NCBI RefSeq assembly: GCF_000961095.1
Contig: NZ_CP011058.1
Coordinates: 2,075,001-2,139,000 of the forward strand
From: Paenibacillus beijingensis
GTDB lineage: Bacteria > Bacillota > Bacilli > Paenibacillales > Paenibacillaceae
Length of the DNA stretch: 64,000 nucleotides
Direction of reading: 5' to 3'
The notes beneath the pieces were generated by a model, which saw nothing but the letters and a program-made list of their open reading frames with translations, had not been told where the DNA came from and did not search any database. A program made the position numbers and the translations under genes. This document shows, one piece after another, positions 1 through 8,192 of the stretch (positions within the stretch are counted from its first letter, which is position 1; every line of letters starts with the position of its first letter).

Positions 1-3
1 TGG

Positions 4-213
4 TCAGGCAAATTCGCGTGGATGCAGGCGCCGCAGCAGCCCGGTCTGTTCCGCAATCAGCTCGGCCGTCAGGTTCGTTATGGTAGCCGATGTTAAATGC
101 GTTACTTCAGCGATATGCTGTCTGGAAGTGCGCCCAAGCTTTAATAGAACCTGAAGAACCTGGGTACGGTTTGTTTGCTTCGTTCGAATATTGTTCTGAC
201 CTTTAAGGTTCAT
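4..213 (-). pseudogene. ROK-family regulator, N-terminal fragment
   Basis: About 69 residues beginning MNLKGQNNIRTKQTNRTQVL, followed by a winged-helix segment (SRQHIAEVTHLTSATITNL). This is the usual N-terminal DNA-binding part of ROK/NagC/XylR repressors, which normally run to 350-400 residues with a sugar-kinase-like C-terminal domain. The frame stops at position 4 right after the helix-turn-helix, where the sequence (GLLRRLHPREFA) no longer resembles the family. An AAAAGGAG site lies about ten bases before the ATG, so the gene was once expressed. It follows fetB on the same strand with an 17-bp gap. It is probably a truncated or frameshifted gene; the rest, if any, is outside the window. 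Confidence 0.6.
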
Positions 214-230
214 TCCGGCAAAACTCCTTT

Positions 231-983
231 TCATTCCGATTGCCGCAAGCGCAAATCGTTTGTAAACCAAAGCCCGTAACTGAGCATGCTCAGCACAATG
301 GACGTGATAGCCGCCGAGCAGGCGACGATCAACATAATGAGAATCTGATAGCGTACCGCCTCGATCGGATCGGCTCCGGCGACGATCATGCCCGTCATCA
401 TACCGGGAAGCTGCACAATCCCCACCGTCTTCAGACTGTCGATCGTCGGGATCATGCTCGTCTTCACCGATCGTTTCAGCGACGCTTGAATCGCCTGCCG
501 CGCCGTCGCCCCTAGCGACAGCAGCGTTTCGATTTCGCCGCGCGAAGAGTCGATTTCCCGCTTCATGGCGTTCAGCAGCAGCCCCGATACGACCATCGCA
601 TTGCCCATCAATATTCCGGTTAACGGAATGATGTATTTCGGCGTCGCTTCGATCAGCCGAAGCCCGATTAGCAATGTCATCGTGACGATTTCAGTGGCCG
701 TCACCGCCACGATAATCCGCCATAAGAGCCCCTTCAGCCCTTTTCCCCGCTTGGCCGCATTCCATGCCGCCACCACAATCATGACGGCGACGATCAGCAA
801 AATAAGAAGCGGATGTTCCGTCTGAAACACATACTGCAGCACATAACCGACGGCCAGCAGCTGCACGACGCAGCGCACCGTTCCCCAGGCGATATCTTTC
901 TCAAGCCCCAGCTTCCGCCACATCGAGATGCCGATTGTAATCGCGACAAACACAAGTGTGAGAATTAAAGCTAACGTCGTCAT
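231..983 (-). CDS. fetB: FetB/UPF0014 ABC transporter permease
   Basis: A 250-residue integral membrane protein of the FetB (YbbM, UPF0014) family, permease of a transporter linked to iron export and oxidative stress resistance in E. coli. Several hydrophobic segments are visible, and the family-typical central part (GNAMVVSGLLLNAMKREI, then LLSLGATARQAI, then TVGIVQLPGMMTGMI) is present. The ATG overlaps the fetA stop in an ATGA arrangement, so the two proteins are translationally coupled. Length is normal for the family. The role in this organism is taken from the family; no metal-responsive operator was recognised upstream. Confidence 0.9.
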   Translation of the reverse strand: MTTLALILTLVFVAITIGISMWRKLGLEKDIAWGTVRCVVQLLAVGYVLQYVFQTEHPLLILLIVAVMIVVAAWNAAKRGKGLKGLLWRIIVAVTATEIVTMTLLIGLRLIEATPKYIIPLTGILMGNAMVVSGLLLNAMKREIDSSRGEIETLLSLGATARQAIQASLKRSVKTSMIPTIDSLKTVGIVQLPGMMTGMIVAGADPIEAVRYQILIMLIVACSAAITSIVLSMLSYGLWFTNDLRLRQSE

Positions 984-1726
984 ACGGGCTGCTCACCTGC
1001 CTCGGACCATTGTAAAAAGGTTCTCGCTTCAATCGAAGACGGGTGCTTGAAAAAACGTTCGGTCTCACAGTCTTCAAGCAGCGTCCCTTCGCCCATGAAC
1101 CAAACCCGTCCGCTCTGATTGCGGGCCTGCTCCAAATCGTGCGTCACCCAGATCATCGCGGCACCTTCGTTTCGGGACCAAGCACTTAATACCTCTTCCA
1201 CCGCATGCTTGCTGTGTACATCCAGCGAAGCCGTAATTTCATCGAGCAAAAACAGTTCCGGCCGCAGCAGCAGCGAGCGGATGAGCGCCAGCCGCTGCTT
1301 TTCCCCGCCGGACAGGCCGGACGCGCTTTTGTTCCAGTGAATATGCGCAAGACCGAGGCTGTCCATTAAACGCCGGGCAAGCGGCTTATCAAAGGCGGTG
1401 CGGTGAAGAACACTTACCGTCCGCAAGTTATCCTCAACGCTTCCGGGAAGCATGACCGCCTGCTGCGAGACGTAGCATACTTTCATTCGCCACTCTCTTG
1501 GCTGCCACTGGCCGGACGGTTTGCTATGCAATAAGAGAGTGCCTTCATCCTGACGGTCAAGCAGCGCAAGGATGCGCAGCAGGGTGCTTTTTCCTTGCCC
1601 GGATGCCCCTAGCAGGGCGATCGTTTCCCGCTCGTCGACCGTCGATGAAACGCCGGCGAACAAATACGGACGCCCTCCCTGCTCCACAACTTTCTTTAAC
1701 CGTTCGATTTTCAGAAGATGGGACAT
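980..1726 (-). CDS. fetA: FetA-type ABC transporter ATP-binding protein
   Basis: A 248-residue ABC ATPase paired with FetB. Visible motifs are Walker A GASGQGKST (about residue 38), signature LSGGEKQR, Walker B ELFLLDEITASLD and the switch histidine in WVTHDLEQ. The GASGQGKST loop and the QQAVMLPGSVEDNL segment are typical of the FetA/YbbL branch. It is the first gene of a two-gene minus-strand operon; fetB overlaps its stop codon by four bases. The roughly 280 bp between its start and the divergent MerR gene must hold both promoters. Iron export is the role known for the family and is inferred here. Confidence 0.88.
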   Translation of the reverse strand: MSHLLKIERLKKVVEQGGRPYLFAGVSSTVDERETIALLGASGQGKSTLLRILALLDRQDEGTLLLHSKPSGQWQPREWRMKVCYVSQQAVMLPGSVEDNLRTVSVLHRTAFDKPLARRLMDSLGLAHIHWNKSASGLSGGEKQRLALIRSLLLRPELFLLDEITASLDVHSKHAVEEVLSAWSRNEGAAMIWVTHDLEQARNQSGRVWFMGEGTLLEDCETERFFKHPSSIEARTFLQWSEAGEQPV

Positions 1727-2008
1727 CGGTTTCTACCCCTCCGTTTATCAATGACGCCCTGTTCAAGCGGCTGAAGGAGCGCCTCGAATGCCGTTCTTTC
1801 GCTGCCGCTTATCATACTACAACATGCAAAATATAACAATTTGTCAGCCTTTGCGACAACTTTGCCAGCACGGCCCGATAGCAGTTCCACCCCGTCCGGA
1901 TAACGGTGTTTGTTAGGCTGCAATCAGTCGCCCTTTACACAGCGCCCGCGCCGTCATATCCTTTTGTCATAAGGATTGTGGATTTCGTTCGAAAGGAGCC
2001 GCTCCCCG

Positions 2009-2842
2009 ATGCTGAAAATCAGCGCCTTTTCCAAGCTCAGCCGCGTATCCGTCAAAACGCTGCGCTATTACGACGAGCTTGGGCTGCTGAAGCCCGCCTT
2101 AGTCGATAAGCATAACGGCTACCGCTATTATACTGCGCAGCAGCTGCTGACGGTGAAACGCATCGTCGCGTTTAAAGAGCAGGGCTTTACATTAGAGCAG
2201 ATTATGCCGCTCTTGCAGGAAGATGTGCCGCCCGCATTGGTGAAAACGTCCTTAATCGCCAAGCAAGCCGAGCTTCTGCAAACGATCGAAGAAGCGCAGC
2301 GTCAGCTGCATGAAATCGGGCAGCGGCTCAGCCATGTCCACGGAGCGGATGACCATGACGCCGAATTTACAGTATCGGTGAAAAAGGTGGAGCCGCAGCT
2401 TTCCGCCTCCATTCGCGACGTTGTCCCGCGTGCGAACTTGTGCCTGATGCTCGATGAATTGGCGCGGCATGTGCGTTCCCACGGGGAAAATGACAGTCGC
2501 TCGCTCACCGTTCTGTGGCACGATTGCAGCGGCGAGGAAGATCTCGTCGATCTTGAAGTCGCCATTCCGGTCTCGAAGGAAATACCCGGCAGCGGCAGAA
2601 CGAGGATCGGACTGCTGCCGGAGCTGAAAATGGCCGCTTCGCTCGTGCACCGCTGCGACCCATACGGCAGTTCCTGCCCGGCCGCCGCCGAGCTGGCCGC
2701 GTGGATCGGCTCTAACGGCTACGTCCCGAGCGACGAGCAGCCGATCCGGGAAATTTATTTGACGTCCGATAAAGATCTATACGGAAATATGCGGCTTGCC
2801 GAAGTGCTCGTTCCCGTCGAGCACGCCGCCAGGCATGTTTAG
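2009..2842 (+). CDS. MerR-family regulator with effector-binding domain
   Basis: A 277-residue one-component activator. Residues 1-75 form the MerR winged helix (ISAFSKLSRVSVKTLRYYDE, then NGYRYYTAQQL), a helical coiled-coil linker follows to about residue 115, and the C-terminal half resembles the GyrI-like/AraC effector-binding fold of BmrR-type regulators. The start at 2009 is chosen over upstream in-frame codons because GAAAGGAGCC lies ten bases before it and the MerR homology begins there. Its likely target is the SDR gene immediately downstream on the same strand, which has a MerR-type promoter with a 20-bp spacer. The ligand is unknown, probably an organic cation or drug-like molecule by family analogy. 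Confidence 0.9.
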   Translation: MLKISAFSKLSRVSVKTLRYYDELGLLKPALVDKHNGYRYYTAQQLLTVKRIVAFKEQGFTLEQIMPLLQEDVPPALVKTSLIAKQAELLQTIEEAQRQLHEIGQRLSHVHGADDHDAEFTVSVKKVEPQLSASIRDVVPRANLCLMLDELARHVRSHGENDSRSLTVLWHDCSGEEDLVDLEVAIPVSKEIPGSGRTRIGLLPELKMAASLVHRCDPYGSSCPAAAELAAWIGSNGYVPSDEQPIREIYLTSDKDLYGNMRLAEVLVPVEHAARHV

Positions 2843-2969
2843 CGGCCGCTTCCATTCCCCTTTTTTCTTTGCAGGCCTGCAGAGTAATTAAGGGGGAGTT
2901 TTTGTGCTTTTTTTGCGGTCCAGGGCCGGTTCGAATTCCTGCTCTCTCTCTTTGACTCTCCCTTGCTCC

Positions 2970-3001
2970 TTGACTCTCCCCTTGAGGGGAGGGTGTAGAG
3001 T
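2970..3001 (+). promoter_or_regulatory. MerR-type promoter/operator of the SDR gene
   Basis: A -35 element TTGACT (2970-2975) and a -10-like TAGAGT (2996-3001) are separated by 20 bp. The spacer holds the dyad CTCCCC-TTGA-GGGGAG. An overlong spacer filled by an inverted repeat is the hallmark of promoters that MerR proteins activate by DNA distortion. The regulator is encoded directly upstream. A second partial copy of the left half (TTTGACTCTCCC) lies at 2951-2962. Confidence 0.75.
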
Positions 3002-3032
3002 AAGGTTGCACATACGAAAGGAGAGAAACGAG

Positions 3033-3797
3033 ATGAAACGATTGGAAGGAAAAATAGCGCTCATTACAGGCGGCAGCAGAGGCATCGGAAGAGGAATTGC
3101 GCTGCGGCTTGCCGAAGACGGGGCGCTTGTCGCCGTTCATTACGGCAGCCGCAGCAATGCCGCGGATGAAGTCGTCAGCATGATCGAAGAGAGCGGCGGA
3201 CGGGCGTTCACCGTCGGCGCAAACCTTGATTCCACAGCCGGCGTGGAGCAGCTGGTTCAGGCTTTATCAGACGAGCTTTCGCGTTTGACCGGCGGCAGTC
3301 AGTTCGATATTTTGGTCAATAATGCCGGGATCGGCACATCAAGCCCGTTTGAGCAGACGACGGAGCAGGAGTTCGATACCGTATTCTCCGTGAACGTCAA
3401 GGCGCCGTTCTTTCTCGTCCAGCAGGCGCTGCCAATGCTGCGCGACGGCGGGCGCATCATTAACATTTCCTCCGGCGTGACGAGAATCGCCTACCCGCAT
3501 CTGATGGCTTACAATTTGACGAAGGGTGCGCTCAACACGTTCACGCTTCATCTCGCAAGCCTGCTCGGCCCGCGGGGTATTACCGTCAACGCCGTTCTTC
3601 CCGGCATCGTAGATACCGACGTCAACGCCTCCTGGCTGCATACGCCGGAAGGGACGAAGCAGGCAGAAGACGTCTCCGCGCTCGGCCGTATCGGCCAGCC
3701 TGCGGATATCGCGGACATCGTCGCGTTTGTCGCGTCCTCCGACGGCCGCTGGGTGACGGGGCAAATGCTGGACGCAACCGGCGGCTCGCATTTGTAA
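3033..3797 (+). CDS. SDR-family oxidoreductase
   Basis: A 254-residue classical short-chain dehydrogenase/reductase. Seen are the nucleotide-binding TGGSRGIGRGIA near the N-terminus, NNAG (residues about 95), the active-site serine in INISSG, the YNLTKGA catalytic Tyr-Lys pair and a C-terminal TGQMLDATGG. The start at 3033 has AAAGGAGAG eight bases upstream, and the longer open frame reads back through the promoter. The gene is the only one behind the MerR-type promoter and ends at a bidirectional terminator. The substrate is unknown; induction by a toxic compound sensed by the MerR protein is inferred. Confidence 0.9.
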   Translation: MKRLEGKIALITGGSRGIGRGIALRLAEDGALVAVHYGSRSNAADEVVSMIEESGGRAFTVGANLDSTAGVEQLVQALSDELSRLTGGSQFDILVNNAGIGTSSPFEQTTEQEFDTVFSVNVKAPFFLVQQALPMLRDGGRIINISSGVTRIAYPHLMAYNLTKGALNTFTLHLASLLGPRGITVNAVLPGIVDTDVNASWLHTPEGTKQAEDVSALGRIGQPADIADIVAFVASSDGRWVTGQMLDATGGSHL

Positions 3798-3891
3798 CCG
3801 CTCCGCTGCCGCAACATCATGCTACCGCATCACCGTTGTCAAGCGCAGATACGCGCCAAAGAGGCTGTCGTATGTTTGCCACAAAGATAAC

Positions 3892-3939
3892 AAAATGACC
3901 GCCTCGATGATTTGTGTCATTCATCGAGGCGGTCATTTT
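3892..3939. terminator. Bidirectional Rho-independent terminator
   Basis: Perfect 19-bp arms (3892-3910 and 3921-3939) contain GACCGCCTCGATGA and its complement, flanked by A-rich and T-rich ends. It lies between the convergent SDR gene and the DUF5050 gene and can serve both. Confidence 0.85.
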
Positions 3940-3976
3940 TCGGTTTGTCACAACCTGTCTTCCGGGTTTAATATTC

Positions 3977-5524
3977 CTACCAGAATAAGGTCTTGTACTC
4001 TTGACCGTTCGTCTTTACGCGGTGAGCATTCGTAACATTCCTGAAGTATACCCATTCGCCCGTCACATTCATATTAAAGGGATTGCCGACATCCGCCAGC
4101 TTCGTCATAGACGTGCCGTTCAACCTCATCTTATAGAGACCATCCCACTTGCCGAAGTAGATCCAATCCCCATGCACTTTAAATTCTTCAATAAAGTAAA
4201 GCTCCTCAGGATTCATGGCGCTCTTGCTGATATTCGTTACGCCCGTTCCATTCATCTCCATGGAATACAAATCGATAGGCATGGAATCCTTGCTGTCGTC
4301 TCGTGAATTCTCATGGAAACGGCCGTAGTAGATCTTGCCATTGGCCAGCTGCATATTGACCGCATATTCCTTTGTATTCACAGCGCTTAAAGAGGTTCCA
4401 TCCGGCTTCATCCGGTAGATCAGGCTGCACTCTTTACCATAGCCGCAGAAGCTCTTTTTCAAGAAATAAAGTTTGCCTTGGCTCACATGCAAGTTCGTAA
4501 TATAACCGTCATTTAGCTGCTGAAGCACCTTCTTGCCTGAACCGTCTGTCTTCACCCGGTTTAATATCGCCGTATTCGTGCTGTAATTGTTTGATACATA
4601 GTAAATCCAGTCCCCGCTGACGACAACCTCGCCAATATGGTAGTCCGTAGTAATCGTAACAGGCGTGGAGCCCGTTTTCTTCACTTTCTTAATGGGATTC
4701 TTGCTTCCATAGAAGCCGATCGTATTCGGAACGACATAATAAATCCAGTCCCCTTCAATATTCATGGACGATGTCGTATCTTGAGTGATGCGCTTCTTCT
4801 GCCCTTCCTGCCCGTATGTAAAAACAAATAAGCCATTGCTCTTGTTAAATCCATCGTTATAGTAAACCTTATTATCCTGAAGCAGCACAGTGCCCGGACC
4901 CGAAGTTTCCAGCATCACAGGGTACTTGTCCGGAAGAGGTGACGGCTTCGCCGGTTCAGGCTTCTTCTCCACCTTCATCATGCCCAGCAGACCTTGGATC
5001 AAATCCTCATTGCCTTCTCTTATTACCGGCCGATCGCTTATCATAATGAGTCCGCTCTCCCAATAGACTTGCTTGCCCAATGCTTCGGCAATCGCCCGGA
5101 ACGGGATATAGGTTCTGCCTAAGATCATTTCCGGCGCCGCCCCCATCTCCTTGGCAAGACCGTTGATTCCCATCGTCGAATCGCCTAAGGCAAGCTGAAT
5201 CGTCACTCCGTCCTGTAGGATCTCAATGCCGTTTCTAGCGGGATCCCATTGCACGGAGGCGCCAAGATTCTCTGATACAAACCGGACGGGCACTAAGATC
5301 TTGCCTTGCTTCGTAAGCGGAGCAATCCGGCTGTCTCCCGCATCTACAGGAATAAGCTGATGCTTTACATAAGACTTGGGATTATCCACGTATAGAACCA
5401 TAACGTCATCCAGACGCGAATCATCTTTAACAGCTTCCGCCCGGACAACGGACTGTATTGGAAATTGTGTAAGCAGAACAACTGCGGCGAATAAAGGAAT
5501 CCATAATAATCTGATGATTTTCAT
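3977..5524 (-). CDS. Secreted protein with copper-amine-oxidase stalk domain and DUF5050
   Basis: A 515-residue exported protein. Residues 1-25 form a signal peptide (MKIIRLLWIPLFAAVVLL, cleavage near VVRAEA). Residues about 50-170 match the copper amine oxidase N-terminal stalk domain (KILVPVRFVSENLGASVQWD and TYIPFRAIAEALGKQVYW), common in Paenibacillus surface proteins. The remainder has at least six repeats with DWIYY or GKIYY cores, typical of DUF5050 beta-propeller-like proteins. Start 5524 is preferred over upstream ATGs because GGAGAG precedes it and the signal peptide begins there. No copper ligands or enzymatic motifs are visible; a cell-surface binding or scaffold role is inferred. 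It appears to be monocistronic. Confidence 0.85.
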   Translation of the reverse strand: MKIIRLLWIPLFAAVVLLTQFPIQSVVRAEAVKDDSRLDDVMVLYVDNPKSYVKHQLIPVDAGDSRIAPLTKQGKILVPVRFVSENLGASVQWDPARNGIEILQDGVTIQLALGDSTMGINGLAKEMGAAPEMILGRTYIPFRAIAEALGKQVYWESGLIMISDRPVIREGNEDLIQGLLGMMKVEKKPEPAKPSPLPDKYPVMLETSGPGTVLLQDNKVYYNDGFNKSNGLFVFTYGQEGQKKRITQDTTSSMNIEGDWIYYVVPNTIGFYGSKNPIKKVKKTGSTPVTITTDYHIGEVVVSGDWIYYVSNNYSTNTAILNRVKTDGSGKKVLQQLNDGYITNLHVSQGKLYFLKKSFCGYGKECSLIYRMKPDGTSLSAVNTKEYAVNMQLANGKIYYGRFHENSRDDSKDSMPIDLYSMEMNGTGVTNISKSAMNPEELYFIEEFKVHGDWIYFGKWDGLYKMRLNGTSMTKLADVGNPFNMNVTGEWVYFRNVTNAHRVKTNGQEYKTLFW

Positions 5525-5577
5525 TCTTCTCTCCTCACCCATGAAGTTGATATATGAAAAAAAAGCCTGAACCAAGT

Positions 5578-5628
5578 TCAAGCTTTGAGCTGCTTGCTCA
5601 GCAGCTGCCCGCAGGCGGCGTCAATATC
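5578..5628 (-). pseudogene. Possible relic of the RlmN C-terminus
   Basis: The minus strand reads DIDAACGQLLSKQLKA then stop. DIDAACGQL is the conserved C-terminal motif, with the catalytic cysteine, of RlmN 23S rRNA adenine methyltransferases. A stop lies two codons upstream and no other part of rlmN is present, so this can only be a detached remnant. The fragment is short, so chance similarity cannot be excluded. Confidence 0.45.
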
Positions 5629-5949
5629 AAATCATAGATGATAGGCTTCTCATTCATCGCCGTAGTAAGGTTCATTAGAATATTGTCACAAATTTTTGCC
5701 AAAAAAACAAGGCCAAGGGATCGAATGAGCGTTTCCATTCGCCGGGCATTTGTTCATGAATATGTATCCAAGGTGGATTCTAGTAAGTCGCACTCTGCAA
5801 AAATTTGAAAGGCTCCCGTACGAGAACCACTCGTTCATATGCTCCGGCTGCAGCAGATCGATGCCCTGCATGAAGAAGAGAAGTGCATCCCTTAGAATGG
5901 ACATTGAGAAAAGACCTCTGAGAAAGCGGAGTCGGAGGTCCTTCCTCGC

Positions 5950-6104
5950 TAAACCTGCGAATGCGCAGGTATTATCGATCGAAATCGCATGTCTGGACGG
6001 AAAACCTGCAATGGCGCAGGAATTTCCCAGCTTTTATCGCCTGAACGTGAGATGGGGTCGACAGTAGAAGGAAAAATAGATGCACGAACGCATCTTTTTC
6101 AAAA
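5950..6104 (+). repeat. Dispersed repeat, copy A
   Basis: This segment aligns with the reverse complement of 56005-56197 at roughly 70-75 percent identity by eye over the first 106 bp. The copies share TTATCGATC, a CCTGC-NNNN-GCAGG-type dyad repeated at intervals, GCTTTTAT, and a conserved 3' end around ACGAACGCAT. Copy B has about 50 extra bases before this last block. It is non-coding, and its function is unknown. Confidence 0.65.
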
Positions 6105-6212
6105 ATATCCCTCATGCGGAGCGTTTAAAGCGTTCGATGGCGTTACGAGCCGTGAAATTGGATATGTGTGGACGATGTGCGTTACACAAAGCAGGCAGAT
6201 GACTATAAAATC

Positions 6213-6252
6213 AAACGAACCGGCCAAGGATAGCCCCTTGATCGGTTCGTTT
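6213..6252. repeat. Dispersed terminator-like hairpin, copy 1
   Basis: Arms 6213-6229 and 6236-6252 pair over about 16 of 17 positions around CGAACCGG and its complement, followed by a T-rich tail on the plus strand. A near relative with compensatory differences lies at 33481-33516. No plus-strand gene ends just before it, so it may be a mobile hairpin or the terminator of a lost gene. Confidence 0.6.
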
Positions 6253-6265
6253 TACGCTTTTTAAG

Positions 6266-6340
6266 CTTCCGCTTTTGGTCGAGCGGTACAATCCGTCCGT
6301 TCACCTTCGCGCCGATCGTCCGGTTGCCGACCTGGAAGCC
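6266..6340 (-). pseudogene. Relic of a RelA TGS domain
   Basis: The minus strand encodes GFQVGNRTIGAKVNGRIVPL then DQKRK. This matches the TGS-domain signature of long RelA/SpoT (p)ppGpp synthetases, where Bacillus RelA has VGNKTIGAKVNGKMV. Flanking codons do not continue the homology on either side, and full RelA proteins exceed 700 residues, so this is an isolated fragment about 25 codons long. It supports the view that the 5.5-6.5 kb interval collects gene debris. Confidence 0.55.
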
Positions 6341-6478
6341 CTGATTGATACCGCTAAAAACCTGCTTATGGGACAGCCCCGTTAAAAGCCTTGCTTGCTT
6401 TCGCCACCTCGCACAGTTCCCCGCGCGAGATGCGACGGCGCGTGACGGCTGTCAACTGCGGTTGCCGCATCGCGGCGG

Positions 6479-7990
6479 TCAGCTCATATGCACACCTTCG
6501 ACCGCCGCTTCCGGTTTGGCCGTCTGAGTTTCCCCCGAAGGCTTTTGACCGCGCCGCAAAAAGAATCCGAGCGCAATGCCGAACAAGGCAATGATGAGCA
6601 TGATGCGAAACGTGTAATCGAAAGCCTTCGGGACCAGCGCGAGCATCGCCTTGGCCGCGTCCTCATTGCTGCCCGAGGCGGACTGTGCCCCGGCTGCAAG
6701 GGTGTTGATGCGCGAAGTCAGAATCGTCACCAGCGTCGCCACGGCGAGCGAGTTGATGACCTGCTGCATCGCGGCGGTCAGCGACGTCACGCGGCTGACC
6801 AGCTCTCGCGGCGCCTTGTTGATCAGATGCGAATTGAGCGGCATCATCATGAGCCCCATGCCGCTTCCGGCCATAATGAGCGGCAGCAGCAGATCTCTGC
6901 CCTCCGTCGTCATATCGACATGCGAATATTGGAATATCGCCCCGGATACAAGGCTGAGGCCGATGACGACGAGCCAGCGTACGCCGATCCGGTCGAACAG
7001 CATTCCGCCGATCGGCATGAAACACGCCGCCGCAAGCGCCTGCGGAAAGAGCGTCAGTCCGGTATCAAAGGCACCGAACCCTCTTGCCTGCTGCAAAAAT
7101 TGCGGCAGCAGGAAAATCGCGCCGAACAGGGAAAATTGGACGATCCACTGCACGAAAATAGCGAACGAGAAGTCGACGGAGCGGAAAACGCGGAGCTCAA
7201 GCAGCGGAATTTTCGCTCTCAGCTCGACGAGGATAAACGCGATCAGCGCAACCCCGCCAACGATGAGTCCGGTCAGCGTCTTGCCGGAAGACCAGCTGCT
7301 GGCCCCTTCGGTTACCCCGTACGACAATGCCGCGAACGCGAGCGGCCCCAAAATCATGCCCGGGAGGTCGAAGCCGGACACCTTCTTCCGCTCGATCTTC
7401 GGCAATCTCCAGAAGCCGAACAGAACGCTGAAAATGCCGATCGGAATGTTGATTAAAAAAATCCAACGCCACGATTGATATTCCACCAAATAGCCGGAGA
7501 TGATCGGCCCGATCGCCGGTGCGAACAAAATCGGTATGCCGAGCATGCCCATTACGCGCCCGATTTTATCCGGGGGGCTGAGTCTGTACACATAAGCCAT
7601 CGATACGGGCATGACAAATCCTCCGCCAAGGCCCTGGATGATGCGGAATACGACCAGCCATTCCGCACTATTGGGAGTCGCGCATAGAGCGGAGCCCAAG
7701 GTAAAAAGAACGAGCGAGGTCAGAAAAATATTTTTGGCGCCAAACCGATCCGACAACCACCCTGCGAGCGGGATGACGGCCGCATTCGCCAGCATGTACC
7801 CGGTTACCGTCCATTGCAAAGAAGGAAGATCCGTATTAAAATCCTTCACCAATTTTGAAAGCGCCACATTCATGGCCGTCGTGTCCAGAATAACCATAAA
7901 CAGACCCGAAACAATCGCGATAAGCGGTGCCAGTATGCTCCTCATACGAAATTCCTGTTTGGTTTGACCGGAAGCCGCAGCCTGGTCCAT
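6479..7990 (-). CDS. DHA2-family (EmrB/QacA type) MFS drug exporter
   Basis: A 503-residue proton-driven exporter with about 14 hydrophobic segments. Family marks are the motif-C-like GGGFVMPVSMAYVYRL region, motif A GWLSDRFGAKN (loop 2-3), the LDTTAMNVAL segment in TM1 and WRWIFLINIPIG. The start at 7990 has GAAGGAGTGAAGGAG immediately before it; the longer frame to 8035 lacks a binding site. The gene is divergent from a TetR regulator whose two operator-like dyads lie between them, so induction by its own substrate through TetR is the simple model. The substrate cannot be told from sequence. Confidence 0.92.
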   Translation of the reverse strand: MDQAAASGQTKQEFRMRSILAPLIAIVSGLFMVILDTTAMNVALSKLVKDFNTDLPSLQWTVTGYMLANAAVIPLAGWLSDRFGAKNIFLTSLVLFTLGSALCATPNSAEWLVVFRIIQGLGGGFVMPVSMAYVYRLSPPDKIGRVMGMLGIPILFAPAIGPIISGYLVEYQSWRWIFLINIPIGIFSVLFGFWRLPKIERKKVSGFDLPGMILGPLAFAALSYGVTEGASSWSSGKTLTGLIVGGVALIAFILVELRAKIPLLELRVFRSVDFSFAIFVQWIVQFSLFGAIFLLPQFLQQARGFGAFDTGLTLFPQALAAACFMPIGGMLFDRIGVRWLVVIGLSLVSGAIFQYSHVDMTTEGRDLLLPLIMAGSGMGLMMMPLNSHLINKAPRELVSRVTSLTAAMQQVINSLAVATLVTILTSRINTLAAGAQSASGSNEDAAKAMLALVPKAFDYTFRIMLIIALFGIALGFFLRRGQKPSGETQTAKPEAAVEGVHMS

Positions 7991-8100
7991 CTCCTTCACT
8001 CCTCCTTCGCTCAACCTCCTTACGGCGCTCGACATTCACAGATGTATACACGCGCGTTGAAGGGCACACATGAGCGGCTGAACATGTTATAATTGATTAC

Positions 8101-8142
8101 CGGACAAATGTCCGCAATCAAAATAATACGGACATTTGTCCG
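8101..8142. promoter_or_regulatory. Paired TetR operators
   Basis: Two dyads with 6-bp half-sites lie at 8101-8114 (CGGACAAATGTCCG) and 8129-8142 (CGGACATTTGTCCG). They are reverse complements of each other, with centres 28 bp apart, in the divergent region between the exporter and the TetR gene. Placement and symmetry strongly suggest binding by the TetR protein and control of both directions. Confidence 0.85.
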
Positions 8143-8192
8143 CAATGTCAAATATTTCATCTACGATATTTTTCTAGGAGAGGGGTGTAGTC

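Larger units (their letters stand above)
5629..6265. other. Gene-poor interval with repeats and unassigned short frames
   Basis: No convincing gene was found. A 72-codon minus-strand frame (5686-5904, beginning MSILRDALLFFMQGIDLLQP) has no recognisable family and ends in repeat-like sequence. The right part holds a dispersed repeat (5950-6104) and a hairpin (6213-6252), both with relatives elsewhere in the window. Confidence 0.5.

Noticed and set aside
5686..5904. 72-codon minus-strand frame as a gene
   Set aside because: No ribosome binding site, no recognisable domain, and it runs into repeat sequence.
6488..7456. Long plus-strand frame opposite the DHA2 exporter
   Set aside because: It is the antisense shadow of a clear membrane transporter; its composition (Arg/Asp/His-rich, no domains) is typical of such shadows.
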